Below are positions 1 through 5,892 of a DNA stretch of 7,292 nt, piece after piece. The notes below the pieces were generated by a model, which saw only the letters and a list, made by a program, of their open reading frames with translations, was not told where the DNA came from and did no database searches. The position numbers and the translations under genes are program-made. The number at the start of each line of letters is the position of its first letter. Position 1 is the first letter of the stretch. This DNA comes from Pseudomonadota bacterium. GTDB lineage: Bacteria > Pseudomonadota > Gammaproteobacteria > Pseudomonadales > Pseudohongiellaceae. The stretch is from assembly GCA_022563075.1 (NCBI GenBank), contig JADFOC010000131.1, positions 1-7,292 on the forward strand. The letters run 5' to 3'.

Positions 1-28
1 GTTTCAACTTCAAGCTCGACTTCATCAT
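1..28 (-). CDS. Possible start of a downstream gene (partial, runs off the window)
   Basis: Reading the minus strand beyond the cytochrome stop codon, two consecutive ATG codons (28-26 and 25-23) open a frame that reads MMKSSLKLK to the window edge. A GAGG (41-44) overlaps the cytochrome stop and lies 12 nt upstream of the first ATG, which is a rather long spacing. The lysine-containing start would suit a signal peptide. If real, the gene would be co-transcribed with the cytochrome, with 14 nt between them. Nine codons are too few to assign a product, and the start itself may be chance. Confidence 0.25.
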
Positions 29-42
29 TACCGTGGGCTACC

Positions 43-1467
43 TCAATCTTCCGCTTCGTCAGCCTCGTCAACAATTGGGGCGACCAATGGTGCCAGACAG
101 AGAGGACAACCGATAACATGGTCGTTCGGGCCCAGATTGAGTACTTGCCGACGTTCTTCCATCGCATCTGCAAATTGCTCATCACTCAACGATACTTTTA
201 TCCCCAAATCGAGAAACATATTCGCCACCGACCGATTGCCCGAGCCCTGCCAATTACGAGGATCAGGTATGTTCGGGTTGGTATCGGTATTATTCATGTA
301 ACCGGTGATGTGCAGAATGGTGCCCTTCGGTAATAACGGAGCGGCATGTTCGGCATAGGTATAAGAGCGCACCCAGCTATGGTCATAGCCGACACAGGAC
401 AGTGTCTCTACGGTGTAACCCCAAATTGCCTCGAGACACATACGATTACCGGGAGCATGCAGATGTGGCTCGAATGTCACGATCTTGATATGTTGGCTAA
501 GCACCGCGTAGGCGTGAAGTTCCTGATCTGTCTGATTAGGGGCGATGCTGATATCGGTGCTGTTGCCAAGCAGGACAAAGGCAGGCCGATAGGTCGGTTC
601 ATAGCCCACGGGGTGGAAGCGGAATCCTAATTCCAGATGCGCCGTGGTGTCTCTGCCGTTGGAGTGCAGATGAATAGATTCCGAGGTTAACCAGGATCCG
701 GCTCTTAACAGACGTCCGCCTCCTTCATCAAAAATATCTGGATTGCGGCCTACTTCATGCACTGGCCAGGTACTGCCGAGCCCACCCCTGAGATTACCGT
801 TTTCATCCGGTACCGAAGTACCCCAAAGCATGTGATGAAAGATGTATCTGCCACCGACCGTGTCACGAGTACTTCCAGACTGAAAATCGATATCATTCAC
901 TTCGATAATCTCAACCGATTTTACGTAGCGATCTTCGGTAACGCCCATGTCGACATATTCAATTTCACCCCACCAATCCGGCGTGCCAGCCAACTTGGTT
1001 AGGGAATTTGTCATAACGATCAGATCCGGCTCGCCAAGAGTCCATCTCACCGAGTCATCGAATACCAACTGCTCAGGCGCATCGGCTGGATCACCCCGAG
1101 GGGTACCAGTTCGAGCCCAGGTTGAAATTGCGGCGATCTCCGCATCCGACAACGAAGGGTCATCCTTGAAATCCTGAATGCCAATGTCTTTTTCCATGTA
1201 CCAGGGCGGCATCGCACCGGCGCGATCACGTAGACCTGTCTTATATTCAATCAATCCGGCGAAGGGTGCCACCTGCTCATAGGTAACCAAGGGCATAGGA
1301 CCAACACCACCAATGCGGTGGCATTTTTGGCAACTGCGTTGCAGTATCGGTTCTATATCCTTGTGGAATGTGATCTCTGCAGATTGGGCCAGGACCAGTG
1401 CCGGGGCCAGTAATGCAGTTAACAGGACCGAACATTGCACCAGGGGATTAACAGAAAGTAGTCGCAT
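43..1467 (-). CDS. Exported monohaem cytochrome c fused to a PHM-like copper monooxygenase domain
   Basis: This 474-residue protein begins with a Sec signal peptide: a hydrophobic core at about residues 13-27 and likely cleavage after VLA, before Q28. A cytochrome c domain follows (about 31-125) with one haem site, C46-Q-K-C49-H50; M58 or M86 is the likely distal ligand. The remainder (about 135-430) resembles copper type II ascorbate-dependent monooxygenases. It has an H211-H212-M213 motif, H266-x-H268, H335-x-H337 (EPHLHAPG) and M391 (GYMNNT), in the same order as the CuH and CuM ligands of PHM. The tail holds C454-P-L-C457 and ends in acidic residues. It probably acts in the periplasm, oxidising an unknown substrate, with the haem domain delivering electrons; that role is inferred. 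An AAGGAG site 8 nt upstream supports the ATG. Cytochrome and signal peptide are secure; the copper-enzyme assignment rests on motif order and spacing. Confidence 0.85.
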   Translation of the reverse strand: MRLLSVNPLVQCSVLLTALLAPALVLAQSAEITFHKDIEPILQRSCQKCHRIGGVGPMPLVTYEQVAPFAGLIEYKTGLRDRAGAMPPWYMEKDIGIQDFKDDPSLSDAEIAAISTWARTGTPRGDPADAPEQLVFDDSVRWTLGEPDLIVMTNSLTKLAGTPDWWGEIEYVDMGVTEDRYVKSVEIIEVNDIDFQSGSTRDTVGGRYIFHHMLWGTSVPDENGNLRGGLGSTWPVHEVGRNPDIFDEGGGRLLRAGSWLTSESIHLHSNGRDTTAHLELGFRFHPVGYEPTYRPAFVLLGNSTDISIAPNQTDQELHAYAVLSQHIKIVTFEPHLHAPGNRMCLEAIWGYTVETLSCVGYDHSWVRSYTYAEHAAPLLPKGTILHITGYMNNTDTNPNIPDPRNWQGSGNRSVANMFLDLGIKVSLSDEQFADAMEERRQVLNLGPNDHVIGCPLCLAPLVAPIVDEADEAED

Positions 1468-1475
1468 TTGCGCTT

Positions 1476-1481
1476 CTCCTT
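1476..1481 (-). promoter_or_regulatory. Ribosome binding site of the cytochrome gene
   Basis: AAGGAG on the minus strand, 8 nt before the ATG at 1467. It is a near-consensus Shine-Dalgarno site and fixes the start, which also gives a well-formed signal peptide. Confidence 0.8.
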
Positions 1482-1507
1482 ATCTAAAAAGATACTGGGA
1501 TCGCCAG

Positions 1508-1513
1508 ATTATA
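1508..1513 (-). promoter_or_regulatory. Candidate -10 box for the cytochrome gene
   Basis: A perfect TATAAT on the minus strand, about 40 nt upstream of the cytochrome ATG, which would give a leader of roughly 33 nt. No good -35 hexamer sits at 16-18 nt; the best alternatives are GGTTGT-like, or TTGTTA at only 14 nt. It may be a weak or activator-dependent sigma-70 promoter. The region is AT-rich, so a chance match is possible. Confidence 0.4.
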
Positions 1514-1586
1514 AATTTGTTACTACTTAACAACCCAACAATAACACTTTCCAGCGTATATTTGGAATGAGAGTTTCATCGATAGC

Positions 1587-1634
1587 TGGGGTCAGGGTCA
1601 CGCCGATAGATACTCCCGGTATAGTCTGACGCCA
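1587..1634. repeat. REP-like compound hairpin between divergent genes
   Basis: The outer arms TGGGGTCAG (1587-1595) and CTGACGCCA (1626-1634) pair at 8 of 9 positions. Nested inside is ATAC/GTAT (1610-1613 and 1619-1622) around a 5-nt loop. The TGGGGTCAG core resembles the GGGGTCAG-type extragenic palindromes common in proteobacteria, often mobilised by REP-associated tyrosine transposases. No transposase is present here and no second copy exists in the window, so repeat status is unproven. Confidence 0.35.
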
Positions 1635-1641
1635 ATTTCCC

Positions 1642-1665
1642 TCCGCGCTTCCCTGCTCACGCGGA
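1642..1665. repeat. Second intergenic inverted repeat
   Basis: TCCGCG (1642-1647) and CGCGGA (1660-1665) form a perfect 6-bp stem with a 12-nt loop, 7 nt after the REP-like hairpin. It lies upstream of the peptidase gene and has no T-tract, so it is not an obvious terminator. It may belong to the same repeat element or be a protein-binding site. Confidence 0.3.
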
Positions 1666-1711
1666 CATTAGCACCTGCAGATAAAGAAAGAGGGAAAATA
1701 CCAGGTTTTTC

Positions 1712-1717
1712 TATAAA
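1712..1717 (+). promoter_or_regulatory. Possible -10 box for the MtfA-like gene
   Basis: TATAAA (1712-1717), 44 nt before the start codon at 1762, is the best -10 candidate in this spacer. No recognisable -35 element lies 16-18 nt upstream (the sequence there is purine-rich). Weak support. Confidence 0.25.
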
Positions 1718-1761
1718 CTAGCTGAATTCTTTGCCTGCGTCCCTGTTTAGAGATATGAATC

Positions 1762-2595
1762 ATGGCCCCCTCATCCCTCATTGCACTATTAGTCTTACTG
1801 CTGATTCTGGCGGCGGTGGTTTTCAAAGTAGTGTACTGGCCCCAGATACGTCTTAACAGAATTCACCGAAAGAAGTTTGCAGACAGTTGGCTGGAAATTA
1901 TACAACGGCGCTTGCCATTCTATGCCAAACTGCCTACAAATTTGCAACTACAATTGCAAAACTTCATCAAGGTATTCCTCAACGACAAAAAATTTGTAGG
2001 TTGTGCCGGTTTAGAAATTGATGATGAGATTCGTGTCACCGTTGCCGCGCAAGCCTGCTTGTTGTTACTAAATCGACGCAGCAATCAATATGGCAAGTTG
2101 CAATCCATACTGGTGTATCCATCTACCTTCGTCGCAACACGCCAGGTACGAGATGATCTCGGACTGGTGTCAACCAAACACACAGCGATGTTGGGAGAGT
2201 CCTGGAGTCAGGGTAAAGTAGTGTTGGCCTGGGATAATGTAGAAAGTGGTGTTTGTAACTTATATGACGGACAGAATGTAGTACTGCATGAATTTGCCCA
2301 CCAGCTAGATAGTGAATCCGGTGCCACCAATGGCGCTCCATTGCTGCGCACTCGCGGCGCCTACAAGAGCTGGGCGCAGGTGTTTTCTCAGGAGTTCGAA
2401 GAATTACAGCAGCAAGTCTCCCGCGGACAGCCAAGTCTGATCGATCACTACGGTGCCACCAATCCGGCAGAGTTTTTCGCGGTGGCCACCGAGACGTTTT
2501 TTGAGTGTCCGCAGCAAATGCGCCGCAATCATTCTGAGCTCTACCAGGAGCTGGCAAGTTTCTATCGAGTAGATCCGAGTAGCTGGTTAGAATAA
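1762..2595 (+). CDS. mtfA: MtfA-family (M90) zinc-dependent peptidase, membrane-anchored form
   Basis: This 277-residue protein has the MtfA signature. A gluzincin-type HExxH occurs as H176-E-F-A-H180 in the context LHEFAHQLD. A downstream block (IDHYGATNPAEFFAVATE, residues 227-244) carries E237, the probable third zinc ligand or catalytic helper. The N-terminal globular part (RRLPFYAKLP, about 49-58) is also typical of the family. In E. coli, MtfA is an aminopeptidase that binds and titrates the repressor Mlc, thereby affecting ptsG; whether this organism has Mlc cannot be seen. Residues about 5-26 form one hydrophobic helix followed by a basic stretch (R30 to K38), predicting a membrane anchor with the peptidase on the cytoplasmic side. 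The ATG at 1762 is chosen because it keeps this segment in frame; its ribosome site is weak (AGAGAT-like). Transcribed alone and convergent with the dehydrogenase gene. Confidence 0.88.
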   Translation: MAPSSLIALLVLLLILAAVVFKVVYWPQIRLNRIHRKKFADSWLEIIQRRLPFYAKLPTNLQLQLQNFIKVFLNDKKFVGCAGLEIDDEIRVTVAAQACLLLLNRRSNQYGKLQSILVYPSTFVATRQVRDDLGLVSTKHTAMLGESWSQGKVVLAWDNVESGVCNLYDGQNVVLHEFAHQLDSESGATNGAPLLRTRGAYKSWAQVFSQEFEELQQQVSRGQPSLIDHYGATNPAEFFAVATETFFECPQQMRRNHSELYQELASFYRVDPSSWLE

Positions 2596-2657
2596 CCCTA
2601 TCGATGCATATAATTTTGAAATGGAACTGACCTGTTTCACGGTGAATCTTCCAACAA

Positions 2658-3428
2658 TCAATTCACCCTGTCCTGTTTTAATAGTCGCTGGGCCTGCGCG
2701 ACGTAACCCCGATTCCAGGTGGGGCTCACGGTGAGTTGATTGATGCAGACGTGATTAGGCAATTGTGCAAGAAAACCGATGATATCGCCGCAATCTTCGG
2801 GCTGAACCATGTTGGCCTTGTCTTCCTCCGACACCGGTATCGGCCGGTTATCGAGAATCGATGTGGCCACTTCACCAGGACAAATCGCACAGGCGCGCAC
2901 TCCATGAATGCCCGCCTCCATGTTGAGGCTTTCATTCATGGCGTTTAAAGCATGTTTGGCGGCGGTGTAAGCAGGCCCCGTTATCACACTGACAAAACGG
3001 CCGGCCCAGGAAGAAATATTGATAATCAGTCCGTCTTTATTTTTAATCATCGAGGGCAACACAGCTTTAGTGCAGTAGAAGGCGCCATCCAAATCGATTC
3101 GAATGACTCTGTCCCAGTCATCCAGGCTTAAGTTGTGCCAATTACGCGCCTTGACATTGATCCCTGCACTGCTGACCAGCACGTCGATGCTGCCGTGCTG
3201 CAGCAATATTCTGCTGACCACATCGGTGACCGCATCACGATCCGAAACATCGAGCTGTTCGATACTGGCGTTGGCACCAATCTTTTCGGCAACGGCCTCC
3301 AGCTTGTCCAAGCGGCGCCCGGAGAGTATTACCTTCATTCCATCCGCCGCTAATTTTATCGCTCCCGCCTCCCCGATTCCTGTGCCTGCACCGGTAATCC
3401 AGGCAATTTTTCCAACGACGTTACGCAT
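2658..3428 (-). CDS. Classical short-chain dehydrogenase/reductase (SDR)
   Basis: This 256-residue, soluble, full-length classical SDR uses NAD(P)H to oxidise or reduce an unidentified alcohol, ketone or similar substrate in the cytoplasm. Visible motifs are the cofactor site T12-G13-AGT-G17-I-G19, D60 (the adenine-ring position), S86-S87-A88-G89 in place of the usual NNAG, the active-site S139/S140 (NISSWAG), Y154-TAA-K158, and P184-G185 after the sixth strand. R38-R39 at the end of the second strand suggest NADP(H) preference. The position normally holding the catalytic Asn (NLxG) reads D112-L-D-G, a substitution also found in other SDRs. A GAGGAGT ribosome site 5 nt upstream supports the ATG. 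The gene runs towards the peptidase gene with 62 nt between their stops. Nearby genes do not suggest a substrate, so no gene name is given. Confidence 0.93.
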   Translation of the reverse strand: MRNVVGKIAWITGAGTGIGEAGAIKLAADGMKVILSGRRLDKLEAVAEKIGANASIEQLDVSDRDAVTDVVSRILLQHGSIDVLVSSAGINVKARNWHNLSLDDWDRVIRIDLDGAFYCTKAVLPSMIKNKDGLIINISSWAGRFVSVITGPAYTAAKHALNAMNESLNMEAGIHGVRACAICPGEVATSILDNRPIPVSEEDKANMVQPEDCGDIIGFLAQLPNHVCINQLTVSPTWNRGYVAQAQRLLKQDRVN

Positions 3429-3433
3429 TGAGA

Positions 3434-3438
3434 CTCCT
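3434..3438 (-). promoter_or_regulatory. Ribosome binding site of the SDR gene
   Basis: AGGAG (within GAGGAGT on the minus strand) lies 5 nt before the ATG at 3428 and fixes the start, which falls just ahead of the first Rossmann strand (KIAWITGAG). Confidence 0.75.
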
Positions 3439-3520
3439 CGTGTTTTTTGTTGTAAATTTAATCAGTAAGTCTATTCACAATTATTGAGCATTAGTTAGAA
3501 GACGATTTTTCAGGGTGCCG

Positions 3521-3715
3521 ATGAAAACTAACGCCAAGCTTGAATTCCAATCCAGAGTGAACAACAAAATAGCCTATATCATAACATTCAGCAATTTGCT
3601 CACCAGGTGTTGGCTACCACTGAGCAGAGGCGACGCAAGCCCGAGTCCAGATTTAGCGCACGCTGCGTTGGTTGATGGGCAGGCGACTCGGCAGTTGTAC
3701 TGGGGGGATGATTAA
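3521..3715 (+). CDS. Doubtful small ORF, 64 residues, no recognised family
   Basis: The ATG at 3521 is preceded by AGGG 5 nt upstream, which could serve as a ribosome site; a GTG two codons earlier is an alternative start. The product begins MKTNAKLEFQ and ends YWGDD. It has a mildly hydrophobic patch near residues 17-28 but no clear membrane helix, signal peptide or motif. It could be a real small gene, the relic of a decayed one, or chance coding in a spacer. No function is proposed. Confidence 0.2.
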   Translation: MKTNAKLEFQSRVNNKIAYIITFSNLLTRCWLPLSRGDASPSPDLAHAALVDGQATRQLYWGDD

Positions 3716-3775
3716 CATCGATGGTTTTTTACCGTCTCGTTAAGTACTTGCTTGATAACTGCTTATTTTGCATAG

Positions 3776-3794
3776 TGTAGGACAGTTTCCTACA
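3776..3794. promoter_or_regulatory. Perfect palindrome upstream of the C1-peptidase fusion gene
   Basis: TGTAGGA (3776-3782) and TCCTACA (3788-3794) pair perfectly around the 5-nt centre CAGTT, with one more G-T pair outside. The site ends 63 nt before the GTG start and overlaps or follows the best promoter candidate. Its form resembles the paired half-sites of LuxR/NarL-type response regulators (the GacA site is TGTAAG-N6-CTTACA), so it may be an operator. It could also fold as a leader-RNA hairpin. No terminator-like T-run follows it. Confidence 0.45.
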
Positions 3795-3844
3795 TACAAA
3801 TGAGATGCTTCTAATTTAGTCTTCAATTCAAAGCGATATCAATG

Positions 3845-3852
3845 AGGGGGGA
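3845..3852 (+). promoter_or_regulatory. Ribosome binding site selecting a GTG start
   Basis: The purine run GGGGGGAG ends 5 nt before the GTG at 3858. The nearby ATG at 3842 is in another frame, so this site decides for the GTG codon. Confidence 0.7.
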
Positions 3853-3857
3853 GTGCT

Positions 3858-5744
3858 GTGCCAGAAAAACAATTTAAGACCATCAGGTCAAATAGAAAGC
3901 AACGAGTCCTCAATGTCAGACCTGATGCACCCGATATTCGCGACAGGGATTACGAGCCCGCCCTGGTCAAACTCGCTGCCAAGATCGATCCACCAAAATC
4001 CCTAACCATACGCGATCAGGGGAATGAAGACGCTTGTACAGGGTTTGGTCTTGCCTCCGTTATCAATCTTCTAAATACCGCCAGGGGAAATTCGGCGTTC
4101 AAAGCCAGTACCAGGATGTTGTACGAAATGGCGCAAAAACACGATGAGTGGCCGGGAGAAGATTACACCGGTTCGAGTTGTAGAGGCGCAATTCGCGGTT
4201 GGAAAAACATGGGTGTTTGCAGTGAAGCTGATTGGCCCTACGAAACGAAAAAACCGGGCTTTTTAACCATAGAGCGAGCCTATCACGCTCGAACAAATAC
4301 ACTTGGTGCCTACTATCGGCTACGTCCGGAAATTAATGATTACCATTCCGCCTTGAATGAAGTCGGGGCTCTTTTCGTTTCCGCCGATGTGCACGAGGGT
4401 TGGTTTAGTCCCAAAAAGTTAACCAACGGCGGCCCCGCTATTATCCAGCCCCATAGCGAAAATGAAGGCGGACATGCTTTCGCGATTGTAGGTTACAACG
4501 GCGACGGTTTTATCGTGCAAAATTCATGGGGCGATAAGTGGGCCTCGAATGGCCTCGCAGTTTGGCTCTACCAAGACTGGATTAATAATGTCAATGATGG
4601 CTGGGTGTTCCGAATGGCTGTGTCTACTCCACAGATTTTTGGGTTGACTTCTAGCTCATCGATGGACGCATCAGAGTCAGGTAAACGCGCCCCGAAACGA
4701 CTGGAGATCGCAGGACATTTCGCGCACTTCGACGATGGCTCCCTGAAACGAAGAGGGGACTACTGGAGCACCAAAGAAGACATACAGCAAACCGCTGACC
4801 TATTAAAAAAGTCGGCTAGTGAAGGAAAATACCAGCACCTGCTGATTTATTGTCATGGCGGATTAAATTCTCCCAAGGCTTCGGCGAAAAGAATTTCAGC
4901 GCTAAAAACGGGTTTCATGCGAAACGGTATCTATCCCTTTCATATAATGTATGACACCGGCCTTGCGGAAGAGCTTAAAGATGTTGTGACTCGAGCATTT
5001 CATCGCTCCGAAGGATTTGTTGACCGACTAAAAGAAAAGATCACAGATTTTACCGACAAACTAATCGAAGGTGCCGTCCGCATACCCGGCAGCGCTCTTT
5101 GGGAAGAAATGAAGCGAGACGCGCGACTACCCTTTGAAGTAGACAGTGGCGATCAAATCAATGACGGCGTCTTCGTCATTAAAACGTTTGCCGAAACACT
5201 AGCGGACACCGACCTAAAAATTCATCTTGTTGGACACAGTACCGGTGCCGTCGTTATCGGACACTTGCTCGACGCCCTGGACTCACTTGGAATAGCAAAC
5301 CTCATCCATAGTTGCAGCCTCATGGCGCCTGCTTGTACAACAGACTTTTACAAGAAGCATTATCGACATAGATTGAGTGCGATCAGCTCAAGCAATACCG
5401 GTGTAAGGCTGCCGAAGCTGGATTGTTACAATTTGAACAAAGAATTGGAAAAAGATGACCAAGTTGCTTTCGCCTATCGCAAGTCTCTTCTGTACTTAGT
5501 CTCACGCGCATTCGAAAGGGAAAGCCCGCAAGCGATTTTGGGTATGGAGTTATACAAATCAAAAATTAGAGCGCACCCTGCTCTTAGATTTCACTATTCT
5601 GATGGCAAGTCTGGAAATGTAACTAGAAGCTCGTCACATGGTGGCTTCGATAATGACTACCGGACGATGAATAGCATACTGAAAAGAATTTTGGGCAGGA
5701 AACCCTCCAACCCATTTCTTAAAAGCGAGATGAAAGGGTACTAG
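3858..5744 (+). CDS. Papain-like C1 cysteine peptidase fused to an alpha/beta-hydrolase
   Basis: This 628-residue protein has two enzyme domains. Residues about 20-260 form a C1 papain-like peptidase: the oxyanion Q54 lies six residues before the nucleophile C60 (RDQGNEDACTGFG), H206 sits in GGHAFAIVGYN and N222 in QNSWG. Both the Q-to-C gap (6) and the H-to-N gap (16) match papain. The entry segment RPDAPDIRDRDYEP is typical of bacterial C1 proteins, and no long inhibitory propeptide is present. After a polar linker (about 262-282), residues 283-615 form an alpha/beta-hydrolase: a strand ending in H333-G-G (possible oxyanion loop), a helical cap insert (about 370-425), the nucleophile elbow G459-H-S461-T-G463, a likely acid at D533 or D534, and H594. 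There is no signal peptide or membrane helix, so it is probably cytoplasmic. Start is GTG with a strong ribosome site. It appears monocistronic. Substrates and biological role are unknown; the second domain could be a lipase, esterase or thioesterase. Confidence 0.88.
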   Translation: MPEKQFKTIRSNRKQRVLNVRPDAPDIRDRDYEPALVKLAAKIDPPKSLTIRDQGNEDACTGFGLASVINLLNTARGNSAFKASTRMLYEMAQKHDEWPGEDYTGSSCRGAIRGWKNMGVCSEADWPYETKKPGFLTIERAYHARTNTLGAYYRLRPEINDYHSALNEVGALFVSADVHEGWFSPKKLTNGGPAIIQPHSENEGGHAFAIVGYNGDGFIVQNSWGDKWASNGLAVWLYQDWINNVNDGWVFRMAVSTPQIFGLTSSSSMDASESGKRAPKRLEIAGHFAHFDDGSLKRRGDYWSTKEDIQQTADLLKKSASEGKYQHLLIYCHGGLNSPKASAKRISALKTGFMRNGIYPFHIMYDTGLAEELKDVVTRAFHRSEGFVDRLKEKITDFTDKLIEGAVRIPGSALWEEMKRDARLPFEVDSGDQINDGVFVIKTFAETLADTDLKIHLVGHSTGAVVIGHLLDALDSLGIANLIHSCSLMAPACTTDFYKKHYRHRLSAISSSNTGVRLPKLDCYNLNKELEKDDQVAFAYRKSLLYLVSRAFERESPQAILGMELYKSKIRAHPALRFHYSDGKSGNVTRSSSHGGFDNDYRTMNSILKRILGRKPSNPFLKSEMKGY

Positions 5745-5756
5745 GCGATCACCCCA

Positions 5757-5813
5757 GCACGGTCATTCGCGTATCTTTGACCACGCTTATGCCCGTGCAG
5801 CTCTCTCTTTTTT
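5757..5813 (+). terminator. Possible imperfect terminator after the C1-peptidase fusion gene
   Basis: GCACGG (5757-5762) pairs perfectly with CCGTGC (5793-5798), with an internal GGTCA/TGACC pairing (5761-5765, 5778-5782) as an alternative fold. A run of six T (5808-5813) follows after a CT-rich stretch. The long loop and the 9-nt gap to the T-run make it a poor intrinsic terminator, but the position 13 nt after the stop codon fits. Confidence 0.3.
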
Positions 5814-5892
5814 CTCGGATTAGTGCGTTCTTGCTCCACAACCGATAAAATACGCCACCTTTAATTGTATTGATCGAGAGTTTCCCGGCCCG

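Larger units (their letters stand above)
3429..3857. other. 429-base spacer between the SDR and C1-peptidase fusion genes
   Basis: This spacer separates divergent genes. Next to the SDR start it is AT-rich and holds an imperfect inverted repeat (TTGTAAAT 3450-3457, ATTCACAA 3473-3480), possibly an operator for the SDR gene. The middle (3521-3715) contains one small doubtful ORF and is richer in GC. The last part (3716-3857) is AT-rich again and contains a perfect 7-bp palindrome, diffuse promoter-like hexamers (TTGCTT at 3748, CATAGT at 3771, 17 nt apart) and a strong ribosome site. I see no RNA gene or insertion-sequence ends. Confidence 0.6.

Noticed and set aside
2..115. A plus-strand reading (FNFKLDFIITVGY...) that ends at TAA 113-115, considered as the tail of an upstream gene
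   Set aside because: Most of it overlaps the well-supported 3' end of the cytochrome gene and it becomes Arg/Gln-rich there. There is no independent support.
118..1250. Several open frames of 67-94 codons overlapping the cytochrome gene, on both strands
   Set aside because: They are shadows of the 474-residue minus-strand gene, which has a signal peptide, CxxCH and conserved copper motifs. None of the overlapping products shows a motif.
2123..2557. A 144-codon minus-strand frame inside the MtfA-like gene
   Set aside because: The plus-strand frame encodes HEFAH and the PAEFF block. The opposite frame is Arg/Pro/His-rich with no recognisable family, typical of an antisense shadow.
2641..2667. 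GGTGAAT/ATTCACC hairpin between the convergent MtfA-like and SDR genes, considered as a shared terminator
   Set aside because: The stem is AT-leaning with a 13-nt loop, overlaps the last SDR codons, and has no T-tract on either strand. Too weak to call.
3530..3547. ACGCCAAGCTTG followed at once by GAATTC, resembling the lacZ-alpha edge of pUC-type cloning vectors
   Set aside because: The resemblance is about 12 bases and the flanks on both sides differ from vector sequence, with no polylinker. Chance is the simplest reading; a vector-contamination search would settle it.
3776..3794. Reading the TGTAGGA palindrome as an intrinsic terminator
   Set aside because: No T-run follows either arm, and the 5-nt loop sits just upstream of a gene start, so an operator or leader hairpin fits better.
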